Assembly: GCA_017991555.1 (NCBI GenBank)
Contig: JAGOQM010000004.1
Location: 144,273-208,272, forward strand
Length of the DNA stretch: 64,000 nt
Reading direction: 5' to 3'
Source: Neisseriaceae bacterium
Lineage (GTDB): Bacteria; Pseudomonadota; Gammaproteobacteria; Burkholderiales; Neisseriaceae
Of this stretch, positions 53,888 through 63,474 are shown one piece after another. The position numbers and the translations under genes are program-made. Below the pieces are notes generated by a model. The model was not told the DNA's origin and searched no databases. It was given only the letters and a program-made list of their open reading frames with translations. Within the stretch, counting starts at the first letter, position 1. The number at the start of each line of letters is the position of its first letter.

Positions 53888-56719
53888 ATGATGAATGAAC
53901 AATTTAGCTTATCCTATTTGTTTGGCTCCAATGCGCCATACATTGAAGAGCTATATGAACAATACTTAAACGACCCCAATCTAGTCGATGCGCATTGGAA
54001 AGAATACTTCGACCAGTTGGTGTTAACGCCTGGCGCTGTGGCGCGCGATATTCCACAAGCCCCAATTCAAGAATCATTCGTGCAAATGGCGAAGCGCCCT
54101 ACGGTACAACACGTGGCCAGCCAAAGTATGGATTCTGCGGCGATGCAAAAACAAGTGGCCGTATTGCGCCTGATTGCGGCCTACCGCATTTTGGGTTTGC
54201 GTCACGCTTCTTTGGATCCGCTAGAACGCATGGACGTGGCCGTGTTCCCTGAGTTAGACCCTGCTCATTATGGCCTAACCTCTGCCGACATGGCGGTACA
54301 GTTCAGCTTAGATTCAAACACTTCATCAGCTCGCTTGCCTCTGTCAGACATCATTGCGCGTTTGAAACAAACCTATTGCGGTTCGATTGGTTTGGAATAC
54401 ATGCACATTTCTGATTCAGAAGAACGCCACTGGGTACAAGACCGTTTTGAAGGCGATCTATCAACGCCTCGTTTTAATGCAGACACCAAAAAACACATTC
54501 TTAAAGAAATCACTGCGGCCGAAACCTTAGAGCGCTACTTGCACACCAAATATGTGGGCCAAAAGCGTTTCTCTTTAGAAGGTGGCGAAAGCACCATTGC
54601 CGGCCTAAATCATTTGATTCAAAACGCGTCTGATCAAGGCGTGGAAGAAGTCATCATTGGCATGGCTCACCGCGGTCGCTTGAACGTGTTGGTGAACACC
54701 TTAGGTAAAGAGCCTCGCGATCTGTTTAGCGAATTTGAAGGCAAGCCTTTGGTTGAGTTGCCTAGCGGCGACGTGAAATACCACATGGGTTTCAGCGCCG
54801 ACTTGCCGACTAAAAATGGTGCCGTGCACGTGACCCTAGCGTTTAACCCGTCTCACCTAGAAATCGTCAACCCAGTGGTTGAAGGTTCTGTGCGCGCGCG
54901 TCAAGACCGCCGTGGTGAAGGGGGCAAACGGGCAGTATTGCCAGTATTGATTCACGGTGACGCGGCCTTTGCTGGCCTAGGCGTGAACCAAGGCACCTTT
55001 AACCTATCGCAAACGCGTGGTTACGGCACCGGCGGCACCGTGCACATCGTGATCAACAACCAGGTGGGCTTTACCACGTCAGACACGCGCGACATGCGTT
55101 CGACCCTGTACTGTACTGACATCGCCAAAATGGTCAGCGCCCCGATTTTCCACGTCAATGGCGACGATCCAGAAGCCGTATGCTACGTGATTCAAGCGGC
55201 GCTAGACTACCGCATGATCTTCGGTAAAGACGTGGTGATTGATCTGGTTTGCTACCGTAAACTGGGCCACAACGAGGGCGACGATCCGTTCTTGACCCAG
55301 CCCATGATGTACAAAAAAATCGCCAAGCACCCAGGCACCCGTGCGCTGTACGCCGACCGCTTGGTGAGCGAAGGCTTGTTGACCAAAGAAGACACCGATG
55401 CCTTGATTAAAGCCTACCGCGATGCCTTGGATAAGGGCGAGCACGTAGAGCAAACCCAATTGAACAACTACAAGCGTCAACACGCCGTAGATTGGACCCC
55501 ATTCATGGGCACGCATTGGGCGCACCCTGTGAATTCAGGTTTGCCTTTGGGTGACATTCAGCGTTTGGCGGATAAATTCACCACCATTCCTGAAGGCTTC
55601 AAGCCACACAACACCATCAACCGTTTGATCAATACCCGTAAAGCCATGGCGGCGGGCGAGCAACCGCTAGACTGGGGTATGGCCGAGACCTTGGCTTACG
55701 CCAGCTTGGTGAACAACGGTAACGGCGTGCGCATCTCGGGTGAAGATTCGGGTCGCGGTACGTTCTCACACCGTCATGCGGTATTGCATGATCAAAACCG
55801 TGAGCGTTGGGACCAAGGCGTGTACATCCCCTTGCAAAACATTGCTGAAAACCAAGCCCGTTTTGAAGTGATCGACTCGATCCTAAACGAAGAAGCGGTA
55901 TTGGCCTATGAGTATGGTTATTCTTGCTCAGCCCCAGACCAATTGGTGATGTGGGAAGCCCAGTTTGGCGACTTCGCCAACGGTGCGCAAGTGGCGATTG
56001 ACCAATTTATTACCTCGGGCGAAACCAAGTGGGGCCGTTTGTCTGGCTTAACCATCATGATGCCTCACGGCTACGATGGCCAAGGCCCTGAGCACTCTTC
56101 TGCCCGCGTTGAGCGTTGGTTGCAGCTGTGTGCCGAGCACAACGTCCAAGTGGTGATGCCTTCGGAAGCGTCGCAAATGTTCCACGTATTGCGTCGTCAG
56201 GTGATGCGCCCTTACCGCAAGCCTTTGGCGATCTTTATGTCAAAACGGTTGCTGCGTTACAAAGCCTCTATGAGTGAGTTGGCTGATTTCGCCGACGGTA
56301 CGTCATTCCGTCCCGTGATTGGCGATGCCCTAGAGCGTCAAGATAAAGACGTGAAACGCGTGGTGTTGTGTGCTGGTCAAGTGTATTACGACCTGTTCAA
56401 CGATCGCGAAGCACGTGGTTTGGAAAAAGAGATTGCGATTGTGCGTATTGAGCAATTGTATCCGTTCCCAACCGAAGAAGTGGCTGCCGAGTTGGCCCGT
56501 TACAGCAATGCTAAAGAAGTGATTTGGGCCCAAGAAGAGCCTAAAAACCAAGGTGCATGGTATCAATTGCGCCATCGCTTCGAAGCACTGCTTAACAGCA
56601 AACAAAGCGTCAGCTTCGCAGGTCGCCCATCAAGTGCTTCACCAGCAGTAGGGTACATGAGTAAACACCAAGCGCAACTGAAAGCTTTGCTGGACGATGC
56701 CTTGAGTTTTGATAAGTAA
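53888..56719 (+). CDS. sucA: 2-oxoglutarate dehydrogenase E1 component
   Basis: Thiamine-diphosphate decarboxylase of the oxoglutarate dehydrogenase complex. The start FSLSYLFGSNAPYIEELYEQYLNDP is the E2-binding arm. MAHRGRLNVL and HGDAAFAGLGVNQGTFNLS are the ThDP/Mg motifs. SEDSGRGTFSHRHAV-type sequence and LMPHGYDGQGPEHSS-like sequence mark the transketolase-like half. 943 residues is typical. Two adjacent ATG codons (53888, 53891) are possible starts after AAGGGG. Confidence 0.97.
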   Translation: MMNEQFSLSYLFGSNAPYIEELYEQYLNDPNLVDAHWKEYFDQLVLTPGAVARDIPQAPIQESFVQMAKRPTVQHVASQSMDSAAMQKQVAVLRLIAAYRILGLRHASLDPLERMDVAVFPELDPAHYGLTSADMAVQFSLDSNTSSARLPLSDIIARLKQTYCGSIGLEYMHISDSEERHWVQDRFEGDLSTPRFNADTKKHILKEITAAETLERYLHTKYVGQKRFSLEGGESTIAGLNHLIQNASDQGVEEVIIGMAHRGRLNVLVNTLGKEPRDLFSEFEGKPLVELPSGDVKYHMGFSADLPTKNGAVHVTLAFNPSHLEIVNPVVEGSVRARQDRRGEGGKRAVLPVLIHGDAAFAGLGVNQGTFNLSQTRGYGTGGTVHIVINNQVGFTTSDTRDMRSTLYCTDIAKMVSAPIFHVNGDDPEAVCYVIQAALDYRMIFGKDVVIDLVCYRKLGHNEGDDPFLTQPMMYKKIAKHPGTRALYADRLVSEGLLTKEDTDALIKAYRDALDKGEHVEQTQLNNYKRQHAVDWTPFMGTHWAHPVNSGLPLGDIQRLADKFTTIPEGFKPHNTINRLINTRKAMAAGEQPLDWGMAETLAYASLVNNGNGVRISGEDSGRGTFSHRHAVLHDQNRERWDQGVYIPLQNIAENQARFEVIDSILNEEAVLAYEYGYSCSAPDQLVMWEAQFGDFANGAQVAIDQFITSGETKWGRLSGLTIMMPHGYDGQGPEHSSARVERWLQLCAEHNVQVVMPSEASQMFHVLRRQVMRPYRKPLAIFMSKRLLRYKASMSELADFADGTSFRPVIGDALERQDKDVKRVVLCAGQVYYDLFNDREARGLEKEIAIVRIEQLYPFPTEEVAAELARYSNAKEVIWAQEEPKNQGAWYQLRHRFEALLNSKQSVSFAGRPSSASPAVGYMSKHQAQLKALLDDALSFDK

Positions 56720-56770
56720 TAGCCACCACGTGACGGCCACTGGGTGGCCACAAAAAATCAGGAGATAAAT

Positions 56771-57964
56771 ATGATTATTGAAGTTAATGTACCCGTGTTG
56801 CCAGAAAGCGTTTCTGAAGCAACATTGATGACATGGAATAAAAAAGTGGGTGAATTCGTTGAACGTGACGAAAACATCATCGATTTAGAAACCGACAAAG
56901 TGGTGTTGGAACTGCCTGCACCTCAAGCCGGCGTGTTGCTTGAAATCATTGAGCAAGACGGCGCGACCGTTGTGTCTGGTCAGCTATTGGCCCGCATCGA
57001 CACCGCTGCTAAAGCCGGTGATGCAGCGCCTGCGGCAGAAGCCGCACCAGCTGAAGCTGCCGCACCTGCAGCCGCTTCTGGCGCCGCTGTTGCCATGCCC
57101 GCTGCTGCCAAAATGGCCGCAGAAAAAGGCGTTGATTTGAACAACGTTCAAGGTTCTGGCCGCGATGGTCGCATCTTGAAAGAAGACGTACAAAACGCTG
57201 GTGCCGCTCCTGCTAAAGCCGCAGCGCCTGCTGCCGCCGCCGTGGCCCCAGTGGCATTGGGTGAGCGTACTGAGCAACGCGTGCCGATGTCTCGTTTGCG
57301 TCAACGTGTGGCCGAGCGCCTATTGCAATCGCAACACGAAAACGCCATCTTGACCACGTTTAACGAAGTGAACATGAAACCCATCATGGACTTGCGCAAC
57401 AAGTACAAAGATCAGTTCATGAAAGAACACGACGTGAAACTAGGCTTTATGTCTTTCTTCGTGAAAGCCGCCGTGGCCGCATTGAAAAAATTCCCATTGG
57501 TGAACGCCTCTATCGACGGTAACGACATCGTGTACCACGGTTACTTCGACATCGGTATTGCGGTAGGTAGCCCACGTGGCCTAGTTGTGCCTATTTTGCG
57601 TAACGCCGACCAAATGTCTTTGGCCGACATCGAACGTCAAATTGCGGTTTATGCTGGTAAAGCTAAAGACGGTAAATTGGCGCTAGAAGATTTGACTGGC
57701 GGTACCTTCAGCATCACCAACGGCGGTACCTTTGGTTCAATGATGTCTACCCCAATCATTAACCCACCACAGTCTGCTATTTTGGGCATGCACGCGACTA
57801 AAGAACGTGCCATGGTTGAAAACGGCGAAGTGGTTGTGCGTCCGATGATGTACCTAGCCTTGTCTTACGATCACCGCATCATTGACGGTCGCGAAGCGGT
57901 GTTGAGCTTGGTGACCATTAAAGACTTGCTAGAAGACCCAGCACGTTTGATCTTGGACCTATAA
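56771..57964 (+). CDS. sucB: Dihydrolipoamide succinyltransferase (E2 of oxoglutarate dehydrogenase)
   Basis: Core of the complex, transferring succinyl groups to CoA. One lipoyl domain with the lysine in ETDKVVLE (residue 43), an alanine/proline-rich linker (about 78-108), the E1/E3-binding domain (about 110-145), a second Ala/Pro linker, and the catalytic domain with [14 protein letters not shown] (histidine near residue 368). 397 residues from the ATG at 56771 after AGGAGA; a nine-codon extension is unlikely. Confidence 0.97.
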   Translation: MIIEVNVPVLPESVSEATLMTWNKKVGEFVERDENIIDLETDKVVLELPAPQAGVLLEIIEQDGATVVSGQLLARIDTAAKAGDAAPAAEAAPAEAAAPAAASGAAVAMPAAAKMAAEKGVDLNNVQGSGRDGRILKEDVQNAGAAPAKAAAPAAAAVAPVALGERTEQRVPMSRLRQRVAERLLQSQHENAILTTFNEVNMKPIMDLRNKYKDQFMKEHDVKLGFMSFFVKAAVAALKKFPLVNASIDGNDIVYHGYFDIGIAVGSPRGLVVPILRNADQMSLADIERQIAVYAGKAKDGKLALEDLTGGTFSITNGGTFGSMMSTPIINPPQSAILGMHATKERAMVENGEVVVRPMMYLALSYDHRIIDGREAVLSLVTIKDLLEDPARLILDL

Positions 57965-57973
57965 TCTAAGTAT

Positions 57974-58002
57974 AAGGCAACCTTACGTTAAGGTTGCCTT
58001 CT
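57974..58002 (+). terminator. Hairpin between sucB and lpdA
   Basis: AAGGCAACCTTA pairs with TAAGGTTGCCTT around a 3-base loop. The T tract is poor, so partial termination or mRNA processing is more likely than a full stop. Confidence 0.55.
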
Positions 58003-58033
58003 GTTTGGGCGCTTCTGGCCTGATCAGTCTATA

Positions 58034-58041
58034 ACAAAGGA
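58034..58041 (+). promoter_or_regulatory. lpdA ribosome binding site complementary to the sRNA CU-rich stretch
   Basis: ACAAAGGA is an exact complement of TCCTTTGT in all three sRNAs. Confidence 0.45.
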
Positions 58042-58048
58042 ATAAAGC

Positions 58049-59479
58049 ATGAGTCATAATGTAGATGTTGCCGTAATCGGCGCAGGCCCTGGCGGCTACG
58101 TGGCTGCTATTCGTGCAGCCCAATTGGGTTTTTCAGCCGTGTGTATCGATGCCGGTAAAGGCAAAGATGGCAAAACCCCAGCGATGGGTGGAACCTGCTT
58201 GAACGTAGGCTGTATCCCTTCTAAAGCTTTGTTGGAATCATCACATCAGTTCCACGCCATCAGCCACGACATGGCCGATCACGGCATTGAAGTGGGCAAA
58301 GCCAAAATGGATGCCAGCAAAATGATTGCCCGTAAAGACGGCATCGTAGACAAATTAACCGGCGGTGTGGCGTTCTTGTTGAAAAAGAACAAAGTACCGG
58401 CCCTACACGGCACCGGTAAAATCATTGGCCAAGTAGACGGCAAATGGAAAGTAGAAGTCGACAACGACGGCGCCAAAGAAGAAGTGTTGGCGACGCACGT
58501 GATTGTGGCTTCTGGTAGCCGTCCACGTCCACTGCCTTTGGTTGAAATCGACAACGTGAACGTGTTGGACAACGAAGGCGCTTTGAACTTAGAAAGCGCG
58601 CCAAAACGCCTAGGCGTGATTGGTTCTGGCGTGATTGGTTTGGAAATGGGTTCGGTATGGAAACGCTTGGGTTCTGAAGTGACCGTATTGGAAGCCGCGC
58701 CTAAGTTTATGGGTGCCGCCGATGCGCAAATCGCCCGTGAAGCAATGCGTACCCTAACCAAAGACACTGGCCTAGACATTTTATTGGGCGTGAAAATCAC
58801 CAAAATCACCAACGGCAAAACCGTTGTGGTTGAGTACGAAGTGGGTGGCGAAGCCAAGACGCAAGAGTTTGACAAGCTCATCGTGGCCATCGGCCGCGTG
58901 CCCAATACCGAAGGTTTGGGCGCTAAAGAAGTGGGCCTAAACATCGACGAACGCGGCTTTGTGGCCGTGGATGGCGATTGCAAAACCAACCTGCCTAACG
59001 TATGGGCGATTGGTGACGTGGTGCGTGGCCCAATGTTGGCTCATAAAGCCAGCGAAGAAGGCGTGGCCGTGGCCGAGCGCATTGCCGGTCAGAAACCCCA
59101 CTTCGACTTCAATACCGTGCCTTGGGTGATTTACACCAACCCCGAAATTGCTTGGGTGGGTCAAACCGAAGAGCAGCTTAAAGAAGCGGGTATCGACTAC
59201 AAAAAAGGCACCTCAGGTTTTGGCGCCAACGGTCGTGCGATGAGCATGGGCGCAGCCCAAGGCACCATCAAAGTGTTGACCGATGCGAAAACTGACCGCA
59301 TTTTGGGCATTCACATGATTGGCCCAATGGTGTCTGAACTGGTTGCCGAAGCCGTTGTGGCGATGGAATTCAAAGCCAGCGGTGAAGACATTGGTCGCAT
59401 CATCCACGCACACCCATCATTGGCTGAAGTGCTACACGAAGCGGCATTGGCCACTGACAAACGTGCGATTCACGGCTAA
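58049..59479 (+). CDS. lpdA: Dihydrolipoyl dehydrogenase (E3)
   Basis: FAD enzyme that reoxidises lipoamide for the oxoglutarate (and possibly pyruvate) dehydrogenase complex. FAD site VAVIGAGPGGYVAAIRAAQ; redox disulfide in GGTCLNVGCIPSK (about residues 50-55); NAD site GVIGSGVIGLEMGSVW; catalytic His-Glu in HAHPSLAEVLHEAAL. 476 residues. The stop overlaps the next small gene as TAATG. Confidence 0.97.
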   Translation: MSHNVDVAVIGAGPGGYVAAIRAAQLGFSAVCIDAGKGKDGKTPAMGGTCLNVGCIPSKALLESSHQFHAISHDMADHGIEVGKAKMDASKMIARKDGIVDKLTGGVAFLLKKNKVPALHGTGKIIGQVDGKWKVEVDNDGAKEEVLATHVIVASGSRPRPLPLVEIDNVNVLDNEGALNLESAPKRLGVIGSGVIGLEMGSVWKRLGSEVTVLEAAPKFMGAADAQIAREAMRTLTKDTGLDILLGVKITKITNGKTVVVEYEVGGEAKTQEFDKLIVAIGRVPNTEGLGAKEVGLNIDERGFVAVDGDCKTNLPNVWAIGDVVRGPMLAHKASEEGVAVAERIAGQKPHFDFNTVPWVIYTNPEIAWVGQTEEQLKEAGIDYKKGTSGFGANGRAMSMGAAQGTIKVLTDAKTDRILGIHMIGPMVSELVAEAVVAMEFKASGEDIGRIIHAHPSLAEVLHEAALATDKRAIHG

Positions 59480-59775
59480 TGACCGAATCCAGTAGGGTCA
59501 TCGCCGGCATCTTGATGCTGCCACTGGGGGTGTTCCTCATGTGTGCGGCAGGCCTGATGCATGTGTACACCATACTGGTTGAATCGGCCGCCTTTGAGCG
59601 CTTTAAAGAGCGTTCACAGGTGGGCGTGATGATGATCATGTTTTTTAGTTTTAGCCTGGCTTTCTACGCCTTTGCACCGAAGGCTAGGCGTAAAGGATGG
59701 CTGGTTTTGGCATTATTTGGCGTTGGCCTAGCCTGCTATATTTTGGCAAAAAAATGGCTGCCCGACGCAGCCTAA
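59479..59775 (+). CDS. Small membrane protein between lpdA and sucC
   Basis: 98 residues with three hydrophobic segments (about 10-30, 48-66 and 72-90) separated by short basic loops (FKERSQ, KARRKGW). I do not recognise a family. It is translationally coupled to lpdA by TAATG and is followed by sucC after 57 bases. As I recall, Neisseria has an unnamed gene of this kind in the same place (NMB0958 position), which suggests a conserved role linked to the TCA enzymes or the membrane. Confidence 0.75.
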   Translation: MTESSRVIAGILMLPLGVFLMCAAGLMHVYTILVESAAFERFKERSQVGVMMIMFFSFSLAFYAFAPKARRKGWLVLALFGVGLACYILAKKWLPDAA

Positions 59776-59832
59776 ACCAGACCCGCAATTACAGCGTTAA
59801 GCTGCATATTAACTTCAACAGAGGAACCCCTC

Positions 59833-60999
59833 ATGAACTTACACGAGTACCAATCTAAGGCCCTTTTGGCCAGCTATGGTTTGCCTGTTCAAAACGGCAT
59901 TGTGGCTGAAACCCCAGAAGCTGCTGCAGCAGCATACGATTCTTTAGGCGGCAAATTTGCCGTGGTTAAAGCCCAAGTACACGCCGGTGGCCGTGGTAAA
60001 TCTGGTGGTGTGAAAGTGGTTAAAAGCCGCGAAGAAGCTGCTGAAATCGCCAAAGGCTTGATTGGCACCAACTTGGTGACTTACCAAACAGACGCCAATG
60101 GCCAACCTGTAAACAGCGTATTGGTCTGTGAAGACATGTACCCAGTAGAGCGTGAATTGTACCTAGGCGCCGTGGTTGACCGTTCAACCCGTCGCATTAC
60201 GTTCATGGCGTCTACCGAAGGCGGCGTTGAAATTGAAACCGTGGCTGCTGAAACCCCAGAAAAAATCATCAAAGTAACCGTTGATCCACTAGTGGGCATG
60301 CAGCCGTTCCAAGCGCGTGCCACGGCATTTGCTTTGGGCCTAAAAGGCGACCAAATTAAAGCGTTTACCAAATTGATGTTGGGTGCTTACCAAGCGTTTG
60401 TTGACAACGACTTTGCTTTGTTTGAAATCAACCCATTGGCCGTGCGCGAAAACGGTGAATTGGCCTGTGTGGATGCGAAAATCGGCATCGACTCTAACGC
60501 CATGTACCGCTTGCCTAAATTGGCTGCCCAACGCGACAAATCACAAGAAAACGAACGTGAATTGAAAGCCAGCGAATTTGACCTTAACTATGTGGCCCTA
60601 GAAGGCAACATCGGTTGTATGGTGAACGGTGCGGGTTTGGCGATGGCCACCATGGACATCATCAAACTGTACGGCGGTCAGCCTGCTAACTTCTTGGACG
60701 TGGGCGGTGGCGCAACCAAAGAGCGCGTGATTGAAGCGTTCAAATTAATTTTGGCCGACCCTTCAGTACAAGGCGTGTTGATCAACATCTTCGGTGGTAT
60801 TGTTCGTTGCGACATGATTGCTGAAGCCATTATCGCTGCCGTTAAAGAAGTGAACGTGACCGTGCCTGTCGTGGTTCGTTTAGAAGGTAACAATGCTGAA
60901 ATTGGTGCCAAATTGTTGTCAGAATCTGGCTTGGCATTGATTCCTGCTGAAGGCTTAGCCGACGCAGCCCAAAAAATTGTTGAAGCTGTTAAAGCCTAA
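59833..60999 (+). CDS. sucC: Succinyl-CoA synthetase beta subunit
   Basis: Nucleotide-binding subunit of succinyl-CoA ligase. The start [19 protein letters not shown] is diagnostic. An ATP-grasp domain ([20 protein letters not shown]) leads to the CoA-ligase domain with [13 protein letters not shown] and [11 protein letters not shown]. 388 residues. GAGGAA precedes the ATG. sucD starts 17 bases after the stop. Confidence 0.97.
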   Translation: MNLHEYQSKALLASYGLPVQNGIVAETPEAAAAAYDSLGGKFAVVKAQVHAGGRGKSGGVKVVKSREEAAEIAKGLIGTNLVTYQTDANGQPVNSVLVCEDMYPVERELYLGAVVDRSTRRITFMASTEGGVEIETVAAETPEKIIKVTVDPLVGMQPFQARATAFALGLKGDQIKAFTKLMLGAYQAFVDNDFALFEINPLAVRENGELACVDAKIGIDSNAMYRLPKLAAQRDKSQENERELKASEFDLNYVALEGNIGCMVNGAGLAMATMDIIKLYGGQPANFLDVGGGATKERVIEAFKLILADPSVQGVLINIFGGIVRCDMIAEAIIAAVKEVNVTVPVVVRLEGNNAEIGAKLLSESGLALIPAEGLADAAQKIVEAVKA

Positions 61000-61016
61000 G
61001 CTAAGGAGATTAAATA

Positions 61017-61904
61017 ATGAGCGTATTAGTAAATAAAAACACCCGTCTGTTGGTTCAAGGTTTCACCGGTAAAAACGGTACTTTCCACTCTGAGCAAGCG
61101 ATTGCTTACGGCACTAACGTAGTGGGCGGCGTGACCCCAGGTAAAGGTGGTTCTTTGCACCTAGACCGTCCTGTATTCGACACCATGGCCGAAGCCGTGC
61201 GCGAAACACAAGCCGACACTTCTGTGATCTACGTACCGGCACCATTCGTACTGGACTCAATCGTTGAAGCCGTTGATTCTGGCGTGAGCTTGATCGTGGT
61301 GATTACCGAAGGCGTGCCAACGATTGACATGCTAAAAGCCAAGCGTTACATCGAGAACACTGGCGGCGTGCGTCTGATTGGCCCTAACTGCCCAGGCGTG
61401 ATCACCCCAGGCGAATGTAAAGTCGGCATTATGCCAGGCCACATTCACCAACCAGGCCGCATCGGCATTATTTCTCGTTCAGGTACGTTGACTTACGAAG
61501 CCGTGGCACAAACCACCAAGCTTGGTCTAGGCCAGTCTACCTGTATCGGTATTGGTGGCGACCCAATCCCAGGCACCAGCCACATTGATGCTTTGGAACT
61601 GTTCCAAAACGACCCAGACACTGATGCGATCATCATGATTGGTGAAATTGGCGGTACTGCTGAAGAAGAAGCCGCTGAATACATCAAATCTAACGTGACC
61701 AAACCTGTTGTGGGTTACATTGCTGGTGTGACTGCACCTGCTGGTAAACGCATGGGCCACGCTGGTGCGATTATTTCTGGTGGTAAAGGCACGGCAGAAG
61801 AGAAATTCCACGCCTTCGAACAGGCTGGCATTGCGTACACGCGTAGCCCTGCAGAACTAGGTTCGACCATGTTGGAAGTATTGAAAAGCAAAGGCATGAT
61901 CTAA
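61017..61904 (+). CDS. sucD: Succinyl-CoA synthetase alpha subunit
   Basis: Carries the phospho-histidine and CoA site. [15 protein letters not shown] and [16 protein letters not shown] mark the CoA-binding domain. The active-site histidine is in [17 protein letters not shown] (about residue 246). 295 residues. The ribosome binding site AAGGAGA overlaps the seven-base core complementary to the sRNAs. The cluster ends with a strong terminator. Confidence 0.97.
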   Translation: MSVLVNKNTRLLVQGFTGKNGTFHSEQAIAYGTNVVGGVTPGKGGSLHLDRPVFDTMAEAVRETQADTSVIYVPAPFVLDSIVEAVDSGVSLIVVITEGVPTIDMLKAKRYIENTGGVRLIGPNCPGVITPGECKVGIMPGHIHQPGRIGIISRSGTLTYEAVAQTTKLGLGQSTCIGIGGDPIPGTSHIDALELFQNDPDTDAIIMIGEIGGTAEEEAAEYIKSNVTKPVVGYIAGVTAPAGKRMGHAGAIISGGKGTAEEKFHAFEQAGIAYTRSPAELGSTMLEVLKSKGMI

Positions 61905-61937
61905 GCGATCAGCGCCTTGCGTTAAGGTAATGCCCAT

Positions 61938-61972
61938 AAGCCGCCCTGATGACGATCGGGGCGGCTTTTTTT
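61938..61972 (+). terminator. Terminator of the TCA cluster
   Basis: AAGCCGCCC / GGGCGGCTT with a 12-base loop and a T run. Confidence 0.88.
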
Positions 61973-62224
61973 ATGGGGTTTTTAGAGGCATGCTTAAGCG
62001 TGGCTACTTTAAAGTGAAATGTAAAAATAACGATTAATTTCATTTTTTGTGTAGGCAATTAAGCCACGGTGTGAGATGATGAATATTCATTGGCGATATG
62101 TCAGTAAGTTTGATGATTGTTTAAATATGTTTCCCTTTTTGGGGTAGCGCATTGAACTTAATACTGTATTAACCGTCTATTAAGTACGCAGCATTTTTTT
62201 AATTGAGTAGTGATGGAGATGATT

Positions 62225-62548
62225 ATGAGTAAAAAAGTATCCGCTAAAACCGATGAAAAAAAAGAGCAACTGATCCAAGAAGTGCGTGAAGTACTCAATA
62301 GCGCTGAAGAGTTGTATGAATCTGCTGCTGATGATGGCAGTGCCAAAGCCAAAGAATTAAAAAAACGCCTGCAAGATCGCATTGCCGATTGTAAAAGCCG
62401 TTTGCAAGATTTAGAAGGCGAAGTGGTAGAACGGGCCAAAGAAGTGGCCAAACAAACCGACCAATTGGTGCAGGACAATCCGTATAAGTTTGCCGGTGTG
62501 GCCGCAGCCGTCGGGTTCTTGTTGGGTCTATTGGTTTCTAGACGTTAA
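62225..62548 (+). CDS. DUF883 family protein (ElaB/YqjD-like)
   Basis: Tail-anchored inner-membrane protein of 107 residues: a charged helical coiled-coil body (about 5-80) and a C-terminal hydrophobic segment NPYKFAGVAAAVGFLLGLLVSRR-like with the family's glycine-rich end. Relatives in E. coli associate with stationary-phase ribosomes. Four start codons are in frame (62210-62225); I use the ATG at 62225 because GGAG lies 6 bases upstream. First gene of a three-gene group. Confidence 0.88.
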   Translation: MSKKVSAKTDEKKEQLIQEVREVLNSAEELYESAADDGSAKAKELKKRLQDRIADCKSRLQDLEGEVVERAKEVAKQTDQLVQDNPYKFAGVAAAVGFLLGLLVSRR

Positions 62549-62563
62549 CCAGATGATGAATCA

Positions 62564-62596
62564 TGGGGCTGCTGGCTGTATGGCCAAGCAGCCCCA
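62564..62596 (+). other. Intercistronic hairpin
   Basis: TGGGGCTGCT pairs with AGCAGCCCCA. No T run follows, so it is probably an mRNA stability element rather than a terminator. Confidence 0.5.
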
Positions 62597-62615
62597 ATGC
62601 TATTAGGAGAAGCCG

Positions 62616-63008
62616 ATGGCTCGATTAGGGTTTGGGGCAAGTGCCAATCGACTGCTGAGCAACGGCCTGGATTTGTTGTTCGTGCGGGTACAAATGGCCC
62701 GCTTGGAAATGCAACAGCACAAAGACAACCTGGTCGCCATCGTGGTGTCTTTAATTCTGGTGGGGCTGTGTGCCTTAGTGGCTGCGGTGGGCTTTTTGTT
62801 AGGGCTTAATGCCGTGTTGCCACCGGTGGCCAAAATCTGGGTCTTTTTTGGTTTGGCCGTCGTTGCCGTGGTGGTGATGGTGTGGCTGTTGGTGGGGATT
62901 AATGCCCGTAAGCGCAATCAAAAACAGCTGTTGTCAGACACCTTGTTAGAATTAAAAAATGACTTATCCACCTTAAAAGGCAGAATCGACGCCTTGGATG
63001 ATGAGTAG
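62616..63008 (+). CDS. YqjE-like phage-holin-family membrane protein
   Basis: 130 residues. Two adjacent transmembrane segments (about 40-65 and 72-95) are flanked by an N-terminal amphipathic helix and a charged C-terminal tail, the layout of the YqjE/Holin-X family. The role is unknown; it is commonly encoded with DUF883 proteins. AGGAGAAG precedes the ATG. Confidence 0.82.
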   Translation: MARLGFGASANRLLSNGLDLLFVRVQMARLEMQQHKDNLVAIVVSLILVGLCALVAAVGFLLGLNAVLPPVAKIWVFFGLAVVAVVVMVWLLVGINARKRNQKQLLSDTLLELKNDLSTLKGRIDALDDE

Positions 63009-63023
63009 TCACAGGAGGTCGAA

Positions 63024-63287
63024 ATGAAGTCGAATCAAGATGTCGAAATGGCCTTGTTGAAGCTCAAAGGCGAGGCGTTGCGGCTCCAGATTGCCGCCGA
63101 TGCAGCACAGATGAGGCAAACCGTGACCAAGCCTTATCGTTTGGTTTCTGAAGTGAGCGCGACCGTCGGGCTGTGGCCTTGGGCACGATTGCTGTTAAGC
63201 CAAACCAAGGGCCGTCGTCTGAATAAGCCTCTGAAATGGGCGGCGATACTGGGCGTTGGTGCGTTTATCGTTCAAAAGATGCGTTAG
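63024..63287 (+). CDS. YqjK-like small protein
   Basis: 87 residues, 15 bases after the YqjE-like gene, with AGGAGGT before the ATG. An N-terminal amphipathic helix (ALLKLKGEALRLQIAADAA) is followed by basic residues and a short hydrophobic C-terminus (WAAILGVGAFIVQKM). By position it is the third member of the yqjD-yqjE-yqjK set, but similarity is weak and the assignment rests on context. Confidence 0.72.
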   Translation: MKSNQDVEMALLKLKGEALRLQIAADAAQMRQTVTKPYRLVSEVSATVGLWPWARLLLSQTKGRRLNKPLKWAAILGVGAFIVQKMR

Positions 63288-63289
63288 GC

Positions 63290-63311
63290 TAAGCAGCAAT
63301 ATTGCTGCTTA
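63290..63311. repeat. 22-bp perfect palindrome
   Basis: Self-complementary around AATATT with arms TAAGCAGCAAT. It lies directly after the yqjK-like stop and before the terminator. Confidence 0.6.
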
Positions 63312-63317
63312 ACCCAT

Positions 63318-63347
63318 AAAGCCCACGACTGCTGTCGTGGGCTTTTT
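63318..63347 (+). terminator. Terminator of the DUF883-yqjE-yqjK group
   Basis: AAAGCCCACGAC / GTCGTGGGCTTT, TGCT loop, T run. Confidence 0.92.
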
Positions 63348-63474
63348 AGTGGCCGCTCGAGGCTGTTCTGGTGAGGGCGACCTAACTCACGTATGATTTG
63401 GCTGATTGGCCTGCATGCCTGCGTTGGACGTGGTGTTTTGGCTCGAGGCGCTTAAATAGAGAAGATTAAAGGTT

